From DATBSL01 sp964561785 (GTDB lineage: Bacteria; Acidobacteriota; Vicinamibacteria; Fen-336): a stretch of 64,000 nucleotides of DNA. The DNA is taken from contig CAZLRF010000002.1 in NCBI GenBank assembly GCA_964561785.1, positions 1 to 64,000 of the forward strand, given 5' to 3'. The notes below the pieces were generated by a model. That model searched no databases, was not told the DNA's origin, and saw only the letters and a program-made list of their open reading frames with translations. This document shows positions 8,917 through 16,430 of this stretch, one piece after another; positions within the stretch are counted from its first letter, which is position 1, and each line of letters opens with the position of its first letter. The translations under genes and the position numbers were made by a program.

Positions 8917-10488
8917 TCAACGACACTCGAACGACGCGGCGTCCTCGACGTCGCCCTCTCCCCGGTAGTGCGCGTGCGTCGGGTAGGGGCACAGGGGACG
9001 GCTGCGCCCCGGCCAGCTCCGGCCCGTGGCCCGGATCGCGTCCGGAGGCTTCCCGCTCTCGACCCAGTCGACGACCGCGCCCAGCATGTCGAAGGTGTCG
9101 AGCGTCGCCGGGCCGCCGCCGCAGTGCCCCATCCCCGGCACGAGGAAGAGCCGGCTCCACTCGCGGACCGCGGACGCGCCGCCGTTCACCTTCGTCAGCC
9201 GCTCGTAGTAGTCCACGGTGTCGAGGGCCGAGAACCACGGGTCGCTGACCCCGTGGTAGAAGACGAGCTTTCCGCCCCGGAAGGAGAACGTGTTGAGCTT
9301 CGTCCAGCCCCAGGTCGAGGTGAGCTGCATCAGCGGGTCGGACAGGGCGCGCTCGGCCCGCGCGTCGACGTCCATCTCGGTCGCGGTGAACGGCGGGCCG
9401 ACCGGGTTCGCGCTGCCGGCGATCAGCCCCGGGATGCCCTGCGTGGCGGCGATGCCGGTGTCGAACAAGAAGCCCGGGTACACCGCCCGGCCCCGCGAGT
9501 CCTTCGGCCCGGCGAACGCCAGGGCCAGCGCCTCGGCCTGCGCGCGGGAGAGGCAGCCGTCCTTCTTCTCGCCGGGGCAGGCGAGGGACAGGGGGTCGAA
9601 CCGGCAGCCGACGGGGTCGGAGACGATGCCGTCGCGCAGGCCGTCCTCGCCGTCGCACGCCGCGAGCAGGCCGTCGATCACCGCCCTGCGCTCGGCGTCG
9701 GAGAAGGCGGCGCCCGGCTTGCCCGATGCGTCACTCGGCGCCACCCGGTTGAGCACCGTCGCGACCCACTCGTCGCCGATCCCCGAGACGTGCGTGCGCA
9801 TGGCCGGCGCGCCGACCACGACGCCGTCGAAGAACGTGGGGTGGCGCTGCGCCATCAGCATCCCCTCGCGCCCGCCGGTCGAGCAGCCCACGAAGTAGGA
9901 GTGCGCCGCGGGCCGGCCGTAGTGCTGGGCCAGGATTCGCTTCGCGAGCTCCGCCACCCGCCCGACCGCCTGGTAGGCGAAGTCGAGGCTCGCCTGCTGC
10001 TCCGCCATGAAGGACGCGTCGAACACCTCTCCCCGGTGGCCGGTGTCGGTGGTGACGACGGCGAACCCGCGGGCGAGGGCGGCGTCGCCCTGCCCCGTCC
10101 GACCGAGGGGCGGGGACACGGTGCCGTTGAGGCCCCCCCCGCCCTGGAACAGGAACCGGCCGCTCCACTCGGCGGGGAGCGCGAGGGCGAAGCCGATGCC
10201 GTAGCTCTTGCCGTCGGCACCGGTGCGCCGGTCGAGCGTCGCGCCCAGCTTGCAGTACGCGGGCAGGGACACCGCCAGCGGGGCGACCCAGGGCGGCTCC
10301 GCGGGCGGGGGCGAGCCGGCCGGGAACCACTCGGCCGTCACCTCCGACAAAGCGGCTCCCGGCACCTGCAGCTGGCGGAGCGCCGCGCACGCGGCCTCGC
10401 CGGTCGCGGCCCGCGCCAGGGCCGCCGGCGACGAGAGCCCGGCCACGAGCGCCACGACCTCCGCACCACGGAGCACCGACCGCCGCAT
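8917..10488 (-). CDS. Tannase/feruloyl esterase family protein, secreted
   Basis: The product is 523 residues. I chose ATG 10488 because a GGAGGTGG ribosome site precedes it and a signal peptide follows (MRRSVLRGAEVVALVAGL, ending near ALARA). The alpha/beta-hydrolase shows the serine motif GCSTGGREGML, the calcium-loop pattern CDGEDGLRDGIVSDPVGC of fungal FaeB/tannase enzymes, the acid segment FYHGVSDPWFSALD and the histidine segment PGMGHCGGGPATLD. Family enzymes release ferulic or related phenolic acids from arabinose side chains. It is the first gene of the six-gene operon. This fits with the two arabinofuranosidases: removal of feruloyl groups exposes arabinose for GH51. Confidence 0.9.
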   Translation of the reverse strand: MRRSVLRGAEVVALVAGLSSPAALARAATGEAACAALRQLQVPGAALSEVTAEWFPAGSPPPAEPPWVAPLAVSLPAYCKLGATLDRRTGADGKSYGIGFALALPAEWSGRFLFQGGGGLNGTVSPPLGRTGQGDAALARGFAVVTTDTGHRGEVFDASFMAEQQASLDFAYQAVGRVAELAKRILAQHYGRPAAHSYFVGCSTGGREGMLMAQRHPTFFDGVVVGAPAMRTHVSGIGDEWVATVLNRVAPSDASGKPGAAFSDAERRAVIDGLLAACDGEDGLRDGIVSDPVGCRFDPLSLACPGEKKDGCLSRAQAEALALAFAGPKDSRGRAVYPGFLFDTGIAATQGIPGLIAGSANPVGPPFTATEMDVDARAERALSDPLMQLTSTWGWTKLNTFSFRGGKLVFYHGVSDPWFSALDTVDYYERLTKVNGGASAVREWSRLFLVPGMGHCGGGPATLDTFDMLGAVVDWVESGKPPDAIRATGRSWPGRSRPLCPYPTHAHYRGEGDVEDAASFECR

Positions 10489-10505
10489 GGCCACCTCCGC
10501 TGCGG

Positions 10506-10535
10506 ACTCTACCGTCCGCATCGAGGGTGTTTCAA
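10506..10535 (-). promoter_or_regulatory. Predicted sigma-70-type promoter of the hemicellulase operon
   Basis: On the minus strand TTGAAA (10530-10535) and TAGAGT (10506-10511) are separated by 18 bases. Predicted transcription starts near 10499, leaving a very short leader with the GGAGGTGG ribosome site before ATG 10488. No clear operator palindrome was seen beside it. Confidence 0.5.
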
Positions 10536-10610
10536 CAGACCGCGTCGCGCCGTCCGGGACGAAGCGCAAGGGAGTGCCCCGACGCACGTCCCGACGTCGG
10601 ACCTCCCAGC

Positions 10611-10639
10611 TTGACCCGGCAGCGGTCTGCCACTACTCT
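10611..10639 (+). promoter_or_regulatory. Predicted promoter of the first VapBC module, probably giving a leaderless mRNA
   Basis: TTGACC (10611-10616), a 17-base spacer and TACTCT (10634-10639) predict a start near 10646. The antitoxin ATG is at 10648, so the transcript would have essentially no 5' leader. The region between this and the divergent hemicellulase promoter is under 80 bases. Confidence 0.5.
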
Positions 10640-10647
10640 ATGGCAGG

Positions 10648-10914
10648 ATGGTACACGATCTTACCATCGACGCGGCCGGGCGCCTCGTCATCCCCAAGCC
10701 GCTGAGGAAGCGGCTCAACCTGGGTCCCGGGGCGCGCCTGCACGCCTACGAGGAGGACGGCCGCCTGGTCCTGGCGCCAGGCCGGCCGGAGCCTCGTCTC
10801 GTGGAGCGCGACGGCTTCCTGGTCGTCGACGTGAGGCTCGAGGGCGAGGTCGACGCCGACGTCGGGCGCGACGAGCGCCTGCGCGACCTGGTCGAGTACG
10901 CCCTCCGGCGATGA
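10648..10914 (+). CDS. VapB-type antitoxin, AbrB/MazE fold
   Basis: The product is an 88-residue protein with an N-terminal SpoVT/AbrB-like swapped-hairpin domain (TIDAAGRLVIPKPLRKRL) that binds operator DNA, followed by an acidic tail (EVDADVGRDERLRDLVEYA) expected to thread through the toxin active site. The stop codon overlaps the toxin ATG by the ATGA pattern, so translation is coupled. This antitoxin is of the AbrB type, unlike the second module at 15.7 kb. Autorepression at the predicted promoter is expected for the family. Confidence 0.85.
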   Translation: MVHDLTIDAAGRLVIPKPLRKRLNLGPGARLHAYEEDGRLVLAPGRPEPRLVERDGFLVVDVRLEGEVDADVGRDERLRDLVEYALRR

Positions 10915-11369
10915 GGGTCGCCTTCGACACCTCGGTGCTCGTCGCGGGCTCGCTCGCCCGCCACGCGCACGCGGAGCGGGCCCGCGTGTGGCTCCACGCC
11001 GCGCGGGAGGGTCGGATCGAGGCGCTGGCGACGACCCACGCCTTCGCCGAGACGTGGGCCACCCTGACCGCGATCCCGGGCGAGCCGCGCATCGACCCCG
11101 CGGTCGCCACCCGCGTGGTCGAGCGGCTCGCCCGGCACGTCAAGCCCTTCGCCCTGCGCTGGGAGGACTACCGCGCGGCGCTCGAGCGCTGCGACGATGG
11201 TCACCTCCGCTCGGGTGTCGTCTACGATGCCCTGCACCTCCTGGGCGCCGCACGCCAGCGCGCCGCGGTCTTCCTCACCTTCAACACGCGGCACTTCTCC
11301 GCCCTCGTCCGCGAGGGCGACCCGCGGGTGGTCGCCCCGCCCGATCCCCCGGCTCTGCTGCGCGGGTGA
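10911..11369 (+). CDS. VapC-type PIN-domain ribonuclease toxin
   Basis: This 152-residue PIN-domain protein has the metal-binding acidic residues in family order: Asp6 in VAFDTSVLV, Glu in HAFAETWATL, Asp in VVYDALHLLGAA and a C-terminal FNTRHF segment where many VapCs carry the last polar or acidic residue. It is presumably a Mg-dependent RNase that cuts tRNA or rRNA and is neutralised by the adjacent AbrB-type protein. It starts at ATG 10911, overlapping the antitoxin stop by 4 bases. Confidence 0.87.
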   Translation: MRVAFDTSVLVAGSLARHAHAERARVWLHAAREGRIEALATTHAFAETWATLTAIPGEPRIDPAVATRVVERLARHVKPFALRWEDYRAALERCDDGHLRSGVVYDALHLLGAARQRAAVFLTFNTRHFSALVREGDPRVVAPPDPPALLRG

Positions 11370-11385
11370 GCGGGCGAGGGGCCTC

Positions 11386-12552
11386 CTACCCCGCCCGGAA
11401 GAGACCCTCGAGCACGCTCGACGTGCGCTCGAACACCTCCTCGAAGGTGCCCATGCCGTCCACCTTCACGACGCCGTGCAGCTGCGAGTACTTCTCGATG
11501 ACCGGCACGGTCTTCGTCTCGTGCTCGTGCAGCCGCTGGACGATCTTGGCGGTCGCGTTGTCGTAGGGCATGCAGCGGTCGGTCCGGCTGCGCTCGTCGA
11601 GCCGCTTGATGAGCTCGAGCATCGGGACCTCGATCTCGATGCTGCGGGAGATGGACGAGCCGACCTTCCGCAGCAGCCCGTCGAGGATGTAGGACTGCAC
11701 GAGGGTCCGCGGGAAGCCCTTGAAGATGAAGCCCTTCACCTCGCGCGAGCGCTCGAGCTTCTTCTCGATGAGCTGGACCACGATCTCGTCGGGCACGAGC
11801 TGACCGCTCTCGTAGAGGGTCACGATCCGCCGGCCGATCGGCGTCCCCGCCTTGATCTCCTGGTCGAGCAGCGGCCCGGTGGCCACGTACTCGAGGCCGT
11901 ACTTGCGGGCGAGCGCGGCGCTCTGCGAGCCGCGGCCCGAGCCCGGGTAGCCGAAGACCACGACGTTGACGAGGTGCTTGGCGAGCTCGGCCCGGATGAT
12001 GGCGCGGATGTCGGCCGCCACCTCCTCGATCGTCCGGCTGCCGTCGACGCGCTGGTAGTTGCCCCGCTCGCGGTAGAAGTCGAGCACCGGCAGCGTCTTC
12101 TCGTTGTACTCGCGCAGGCGGTTGCGGATGACGATCTCGTTGTCGTCCGAGCGGCCCGACGTGCGGCCGCGCTCGAGCAGGCGCGCGACCGAGGTCTCCT
12201 CGTCCACCTCGAGGCTGATCAGGCAGCTCAGCGAGGTGCCGAGCTTCAGCATGAGGCCCTCGAGGATGTAGCACTGCACGTACGTGCGGGGGAAGCCGTC
12301 GAAGAGAAAGCCGTTCGCCTCCGGGTGCTCGGTGATCGTCTTCTCGATGAGCTGCACGATGATCTCGTCGGAGACGAGGCCGCCCGACGCGATGACGCTC
12401 TTCGCCTCGAGGCCGAGCCTGGTCTCGGCGGCGAGCTCCTTGCGCAGCAGGTCGCCGGTCGAGATGTAGAACAGGTTGAACTCCTTCACGAGCGACTCGG
12501 ACTGCGTCCCCTTGCCGGCTCCCGGCGGTCCGAACAGCGCCACGTTCAGCAT
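11386..12552 (-). CDS. Tandem two-domain adenylate-kinase-like nucleotide kinase
   Basis: The product is 388 residues from ATG 12552, with GGGGAA upstream. Two adenylate-kinase modules lie head to tail. Module 1 (about 1-192) has an intact P-loop GPPGAGKG (Lys14), NMP-binding STGDLLR, FDGFPRT and a short-LID segment SGRSDDNEIVIRNRLREYN with the arginines expected for phosphoryl transfer. Module 2 (about 193-388) has GYPGSGRG, with Arg207 at the P-loop lysine position, FKGFPRT in place of FDGFPRT, and a LID region that keeps few of these arginines. Ordinary bacterial Adk is 180-220 residues and single-domain. Module 1 probably catalyses AMP/ATP exchange; module 2 looks regulatory or structural. 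Whether this is the cell's only Adk cannot be seen here. Confidence 0.88.
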   Translation of the reverse strand: MLNVALFGPPGAGKGTQSESLVKEFNLFYISTGDLLRKELAAETRLGLEAKSVIASGGLVSDEIIVQLIEKTITEHPEANGFLFDGFPRTYVQCYILEGLMLKLGTSLSCLISLEVDEETSVARLLERGRTSGRSDDNEIVIRNRLREYNEKTLPVLDFYRERGNYQRVDGSRTIEEVAADIRAIIRAELAKHLVNVVVFGYPGSGRGSQSAALARKYGLEYVATGPLLDQEIKAGTPIGRRIVTLYESGQLVPDEIVVQLIEKKLERSREVKGFIFKGFPRTLVQSYILDGLLRKVGSSISRSIEIEVPMLELIKRLDERSRTDRCMPYDNATAKIVQRLHEHETKTVPVIEKYSQLHGVVKVDGMGTFEEVFERTSSVLEGLFRAG

Positions 12553-12834
12553 GGTTCCCCGTGCTCCGTTGTCCTCGGCGAGGCGATCGACTCCTCCGCC
12601 CGTCCCAACGATACAGGCAATGGGCCCTCGCGCCCCTGAGGCAGAGGGCTCATCCCCGACGCCCGAGATCTCCGCAAGAACCGGCCCGCGAGCCCCAAGC
12701 CGCGGTTCGGCCAGCCGGCCACCCCCCGCCGTTCGAGGCCCAGCTCGGGGTGCGGGTACAGTTCTCGTCCGGGGCCCGGCGCGCGGGCCGCTCCGCCCGC
12801 GCGCCGGGGGCCCGCATCGAGAAGGGAGCAGGCT

Positions 12835-13614
12835 ATGGAGACCGGGCTGCGCAGCAAGGTCGTGATCGTCACCGGCGCCGCGGCGGGCATCGGCAGGGCC
12901 ACCGCCCTCGGCTTCGCCCGCGAGGGCGCCCGGGTGGCGATCTGGGACGTGAACGAGGCGGCCCTCGCCGCCGTGGTCGCAGAGGTCTCCGCCGCGGGCG
13001 GGGAGGGGGCCTCCGCCGTCGTCGACGTGGCCGACGCCGACTCGGTGGCGAAGGGCGTCCAGGCGGTCGTCGACCGCTGGGGGCGCATCGACGTCCTCGT
13101 GAACAACGCCGGCATCGTCCGCGACGCCCAGCTCGTCAAGTGGAAGGACGGGGCGGTCGTCGCCACCATGACCGACGAGGCGTGGGACGCCGTCCTCGGG
13201 GTGAACCTCAAGGGCGTCTTCCTGTGCACCCGCGCGGTCGTGCCCCACATGATCCGCGGCGGCGGCGGCTCGATCCTGAACGCCTCCTCCGTGGTGGGGC
13301 TCTACGGCAACTTCGGCCAGACGAACTACGTGGCCTCGAAGGCCGGCGTCATCGGCATGACGCGGGTCTGGGCGCGGGAGCTCGGCAAGCACAGGATCCG
13401 CGTGAACGCGGTGGCCCCCGGCTTCATCGCCACCGAGATCCTCCGGGCCATGCCCCAGAAGATCCTCGACGCCATGGTCGAGCACACCCCGCTCGGCCGG
13501 ATGGGGGACCCCGCCGACATCGCGAACGCCTACGTCTGGCTCGCCTCCGACCAGGCCGCCTACGTGACCGGCCACTGCCTCTCGGTCGACGGCGGCATCG
13601 TCACCGGCACCTAG
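12835..13614 (+). CDS. Short-chain dehydrogenase/reductase, FabG/PhaB-like 3-oxoacyl reductase
   Basis: The product is a 259-residue classical SDR starting at ATG 12835 with GGGAGC upstream. It has the Rossmann glycine motif TGAAAGIGR (about 13-21), NNAG, catalytic Ser in ILNASSVVG and NYVASKAG with Tyr and Lys of the YxxxK motif. The C-terminus GHCLSVDGGIVTGT is typical of FabG-type enzymes. A thiolase follows 141 bases downstream on the same strand; the pair resembles acetoacetyl-CoA forming and reducing steps of fatty-acid or hydroxybutyrate metabolism. Whether the substrate is ACP- or CoA-bound is not decidable from sequence alone. Confidence 0.9.
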   Translation: METGLRSKVVIVTGAAAGIGRATALGFAREGARVAIWDVNEAALAAVVAEVSAAGGEGASAVVDVADADSVAKGVQAVVDRWGRIDVLVNNAGIVRDAQLVKWKDGAVVATMTDEAWDAVLGVNLKGVFLCTRAVVPHMIRGGGGSILNASSVVGLYGNFGQTNYVASKAGVIGMTRVWARELGKHRIRVNAVAPGFIATEILRAMPQKILDAMVEHTPLGRMGDPADIANAYVWLASDQAAYVTGHCLSVDGGIVTGT

Positions 13615-13755
13615 CGTGGCCGCCCCCCCTCGACCGCCTCGGTCGCCGCCTTCTCCGGTGCGACACTGGAGGTGGTCGAGGGCGCCGGCCACGCGCGCGT
13701 CGCCGGACTCTCTCGAAGCGTTCCCCGCCCGCGTCGGGCGAGAAGGAGAGGCCTC

Positions 13756-14961
13756 ATGAAGCCCGTCTACGTCGCCGCCTATCACCAGTCCGTGTTCGGC
13801 AAGCTCATGGGGATGACCGTCCCCGAGATCGTCGCGAGCGCGGTCCACGGCACCTGCAAGGAGATCGGGGCGGAGCCGTCCGCCCTCGACGTGGCGTCGA
13901 TCGGCGCCACCTGCAACATCTCGCTGAACGAGCAGGGCCTCCTCGCCGGCCTCGTGGCCCAGGTGCCGGGCCTCGACGCGAAGCCCATCGAGTCGGTGGA
14001 GAACGCCTGCGCCTCGGGGGGACAGGCGGTGCTGTCCGTCGTCCAGAAGCTCCAGTGCGGCCTCGGCGAGACCGGCATCGCGGTCGGCTACGAGAAGATG
14101 CGCGACGCCGAGGGCAAGATGGACGGCAAGCTCGTCGGCAAGGTGCTCGGCTTCTTCTCCCACCCCGACGAGCGGCCGGGCAAGGTCTTCGTCTTCCCCC
14201 ACCTCTTCGCCGAGGTCATGGACGAGTACCTGAAGGCCCACGGCTACACGGAAGAGCACCTCGCCGCGATCGCGGTCCAGGAGTACCGCAACGCGAAGCA
14301 CAACCCCTACGCCCAGATGCGCAACGTGGACCTCACGGTCGAGAAGGCCTGCCGGATCGAGGGGATCAACCGCTACATCGCGGAGGGGCTGCGGCTCAAG
14401 ACCTTCGACTGCTCGCAGATCACCGACGGCTACGCGGGGCTCATCCTCGCCACCGAGGAGGGTCTCGCCCGGCTCGGCGTCGCGAAGAAGGACTGCGTGC
14501 GCCTCGCGGGATGGGCCCAGGCGACCGACGCCCTCGAGAAGGAGGGGCGGGACGTTCTCCGTCCGAAGGGGGCGTACGCCGCGATGGGCCGGGCGTACGC
14601 GATGGCCGGCCTCTCGCCGAAGGACGTGAACGTGGCCGAGCTGCACGACTGCTTCACGGTGATGGCGGCCATCGGCACGGAGGTGATCGGCAAGGCGGAG
14701 TACGGCCAGGGCGCGCGCTACTGGGTGGACGGCAAGGCGGCGCCCGAGGGCGAGTGCGGCATCAACACGTCGGGGGGCCTCATCGCGAAGGGCCACCCGA
14801 TCGGCGCCACCGGCGTCGCCATGATCGGCTGGTGCGCCTGGCAGCTCCTGGGCAAGGCGCCGAAGGAGCTGCAGGTCGCGAACGCCCGCGCCGCGGCCAC
14901 GTTCAACATCGGCGGGCCGATCTGCGCGTCGGTCTGCACCGTGCTCACCCCCGCGTCGTAG
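13756..14961 (+). CDS. Thiolase family protein (acetyl-CoA acyltransferase, SCP-2 thiolase-like)
   Basis: The product is 401 residues from ATG 13756, preceded by AAGGAG at 8 bases. The nucleophilic Cys is in SVENACASGGQAVL, the HDC segment is ELHDCFTVMAA, the histidine motif is NTSGGLIAKGHPIGATG, and a C-terminal GGPICASVC supplies the second active-site Cys. The overall pattern (HDCF rather than NEAFA) places it in the SCP-2/thiolase-like branch. It would condense or cleave beta-ketoacyl-CoA. The upstream SDR could reduce the beta-keto product, so a shared pathway is plausible. Confidence 0.9.
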   Translation: MKPVYVAAYHQSVFGKLMGMTVPEIVASAVHGTCKEIGAEPSALDVASIGATCNISLNEQGLLAGLVAQVPGLDAKPIESVENACASGGQAVLSVVQKLQCGLGETGIAVGYEKMRDAEGKMDGKLVGKVLGFFSHPDERPGKVFVFPHLFAEVMDEYLKAHGYTEEHLAAIAVQEYRNAKHNPYAQMRNVDLTVEKACRIEGINRYIAEGLRLKTFDCSQITDGYAGLILATEEGLARLGVAKKDCVRLAGWAQATDALEKEGRDVLRPKGAYAAMGRAYAMAGLSPKDVNVAELHDCFTVMAAIGTEVIGKAEYGQGARYWVDGKAAPEGECGINTSGGLIAKGHPIGATGVAMIGWCAWQLLGKAPKELQVANARAAATFNIGGPICASVCTVLTPAS

Positions 14962-14963
14962 GC

Positions 14964-14985
14964 GGCCGGTCGACCCTCGACGGCC
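14964..14985. terminator. Hairpin between convergent thiolase and bcp genes
   Basis: Arms GGCCG(g)TCGA and TCGACGGCC pair over 9 bp with one bulged G around a CCC loop, three bases after the thiolase stop. There is no T-tract, so this is at best a weak or factor-assisted terminator. Confidence 0.3.
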
Positions 14986-15043
14986 ACTCGATCCACGGGG
15001 AGCCCTTCGGCAGGGGCGACCGCGAGGCGGCCGTCCGCCACGC

Positions 15044-15535
15044 CTACGAGCGCGGGACCCGCTCCGTCGAGAGCGCCGACACGGCGGCGAGGACCTGCTC
15101 GGCGTGCCCGTCCACCTTCACGCGCGGGAAGACCTTGCGCACCACCCCTTCGCCGTCGATCACGAAGGTCGAGCGGATCAGGCCCACGGTCTTCTTCCCG
15201 TAGAGCACCTTCTCCCCCCACGCGCCGTACGTCTTCGCCACCGCGCGGTCCGGGTCCGACAGCAGGGGGAAGTTGAGCCCGTGCTTCTTCTTGAACTTCT
15301 CGTGCGAGGCGATCGAGTCGCCGCTCACGCCGAGCACCACGACGCCCTTCCTCCGCAGCGCCGCCTGGCTGTCGCGGAACGCGCAGGCCTCGCGGGTGCA
15401 GCCCGGGGTGTCGTCCTTCGGGTAGAAGTACAGGACGACCGTCTTGCCCCGCAGGTCCGCGAGGCGCACCGTGCCGCCCTCGGAGGACTCGAGCTCGAAC
15501 TCCGGCGCCTTCTTCCCCTCTTCGATCATGGCCAT
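15044..15535 (-). CDS. bcp: Peroxiredoxin, Bcp/PrxQ type
   Basis: The product is a 163-residue thiol peroxidase that reduces hydrogen peroxide and organic hydroperoxides in the cytoplasm. The start is ATG 15535, preceded by a G-rich stretch; an in-frame ATG two codons later (15529) is an alternative. The active-site segment YPKDDTPGCTREACAFRD holds the peroxidatic Cys46 and, five residues on, the resolving Cys51 typical of the atypical 2-Cys PrxQ class. It also has LYFYPK and the STFVIDGEGVV strand. It is monocistronic on the minus strand, convergent with the thiolase gene. No OxyR-like operator was recognised. Confidence 0.93.
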   Translation of the reverse strand: MAMIEEGKKAPEFELESSEGGTVRLADLRGKTVVLYFYPKDDTPGCTREACAFRDSQAALRRKGVVVLGVSGDSIASHEKFKKKHGLNFPLLSDPDRAVAKTYGAWGEKVLYGKKTVGLIRSTFVIDGEGVVRKVFPRVKVDGHAEQVLAAVSALSTERVPRS

Positions 15536-15646
15536 GGCGCTTCGCACCCCCCGAAGCCCGGAGCTTAGCCCAGGTCCCGCCCGCCGGCGCCGGCCTGTGG
15601 AGTCGAGCGACCCCCCGCCGGCGGACCCCGTCGCCGGTCGGCGCTC

Positions 15647-15687
15647 TTGACCGCGGTTCATACCGATGTCAGCATCAGCGTATGAAC
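15647..15687 (+). promoter_or_regulatory. Promoter and inverted-repeat operator of the second VapBC module
   Basis: TTGACC (15647-15652) with a 17-base spacer to CAGCAT (15670-15675, only a fair -10) puts the start at about 15682, the ATG of the antitoxin. A perfect 8-bp inverted repeat, GTTCATAC (15656-15663) and GTATGAAC (15680-15687), brackets the -10 region and overlaps the start codon. A smaller nested pair, GATG and CATC, lies inside it. This is the expected layout for toxin-antitoxin autorepression. Confidence 0.5.
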
Positions 15688-15891
15688 GCAACCCGGCGGG
15701 TCACGGCGAACCTGCCGATCGGCCTGCTGGACGAGGCGACCCGGGCCACCGGGAAGGGGATCACCGAGACCCTCGTCGCCGGCCTCACGCTCGTGAAGCG
15801 GAGCGCGGCCGCCCGAAAGGCGAAGGCCCTGCGGGGCCGGATCCGCCTGGACGTGGACCTCGAGGTGTCGCGTGAGCGCTCTCGTCGTTGA
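15682..15891 (+). CDS. VapB-type antitoxin, probable ribbon-helix-helix
   Basis: The product is a 69-residue protein starting at ATG 15682. The N-terminal strand MNATRRVTANLPIGLLDEAT followed by two predicted helices (TGKGITETLVAGLTLVKRSA) resembles short VapB antitoxins of the DUF2191 kind; the C-terminus is basic and acidic mixed (RIRLDVDLEVSRERSRR). It overlaps the VapC gene by 20 bases. The antitoxin fold differs from the AbrB-type module at 10.6 kb, so the two modules are unrelated acquisitions rather than a duplication. Confidence 0.8.
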   Translation: MNATRRVTANLPIGLLDEATRATGKGITETLVAGLTLVKRSAAARKAKALRGRIRLDVDLEVSRERSRR

Positions 15892-16252
15892 CACGTCGAG
15901 CTGGATCGCGTGGCTCGCCGGAGGAGGGTCGTCCCTCGTCGACGAGGCGCTCGAGGAGGGGCGGCTTCACCTTCCCGTGCTCGTGGCCGCCGAGCTGCTC
16001 AGCGGTCGGCTCGCCGCCGCGGAGCGCGCCGAGCTCCAGGACATGCTGACGGACCTGCCGGCGGTCGGGACCGACCTCGAGCACTGGTTCCGCGTGGGGA
16101 AGCTCCGGGCCGAGCTCCGCGCCGGGGGACTCTCGGTCTCGACGCCGGACGCACACGTCGCCCAGTGCGCGATCGACACCGGCGGCGTCCTGCTCACCGA
16201 AGACCGCGTGTTCGAGAAGATCGCGAAGGTCGCGCCCCTGCGGATGGCCTAG
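15872..16252 (+). CDS. VapC-type PIN-domain ribonuclease toxin
   Basis: The product is 126 residues from GTG 15872. PIN-domain acidic residues are visible in order: Asp in LVVDTSSWIAWL, Glu in VLVAAELLSG, Asp in STPDAHVAQCA and Asp in LLTEDRVFEKIA. This completes the four-acid Mg-binding set of active VapC RNases. The gene overlaps its antitoxin, so expression is coupled. No promoter of its own was seen. Confidence 0.86.
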   Translation: MSALVVDTSSWIAWLAGGGSSLVDEALEEGRLHLPVLVAAELLSGRLAAAERAELQDMLTDLPAVGTDLEHWFRVGKLRAELRAGGLSVSTPDAHVAQCAIDTGGVLLTEDRVFEKIAKVAPLRMA

Positions 16253-16430
16253 CCGACCGCTGCCCAGGTCGGCAAGGGGAGTCCGGTGTGAGTCCGGTGA
16301 CGCCTCCGGAGGACACAGGGTCGAGGGTCGCCTCGATCCGCCAACGACTTAGCGGGGCCGCGCGCAGGAACGAACCTTGCAAAGCGCGAGAAGCGAGTGC
16401 CGGGCGAGACGGGCACCCACGGAGACCACC

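Noticed and set aside
16265..16330. Direct repeat GAGTCCGGTG suggestive of a riboswitch or operator
   Set aside because: Only two copies, no conserved riboswitch motif, and the next gene is an unknown secreted protein with its start 165 bases away.
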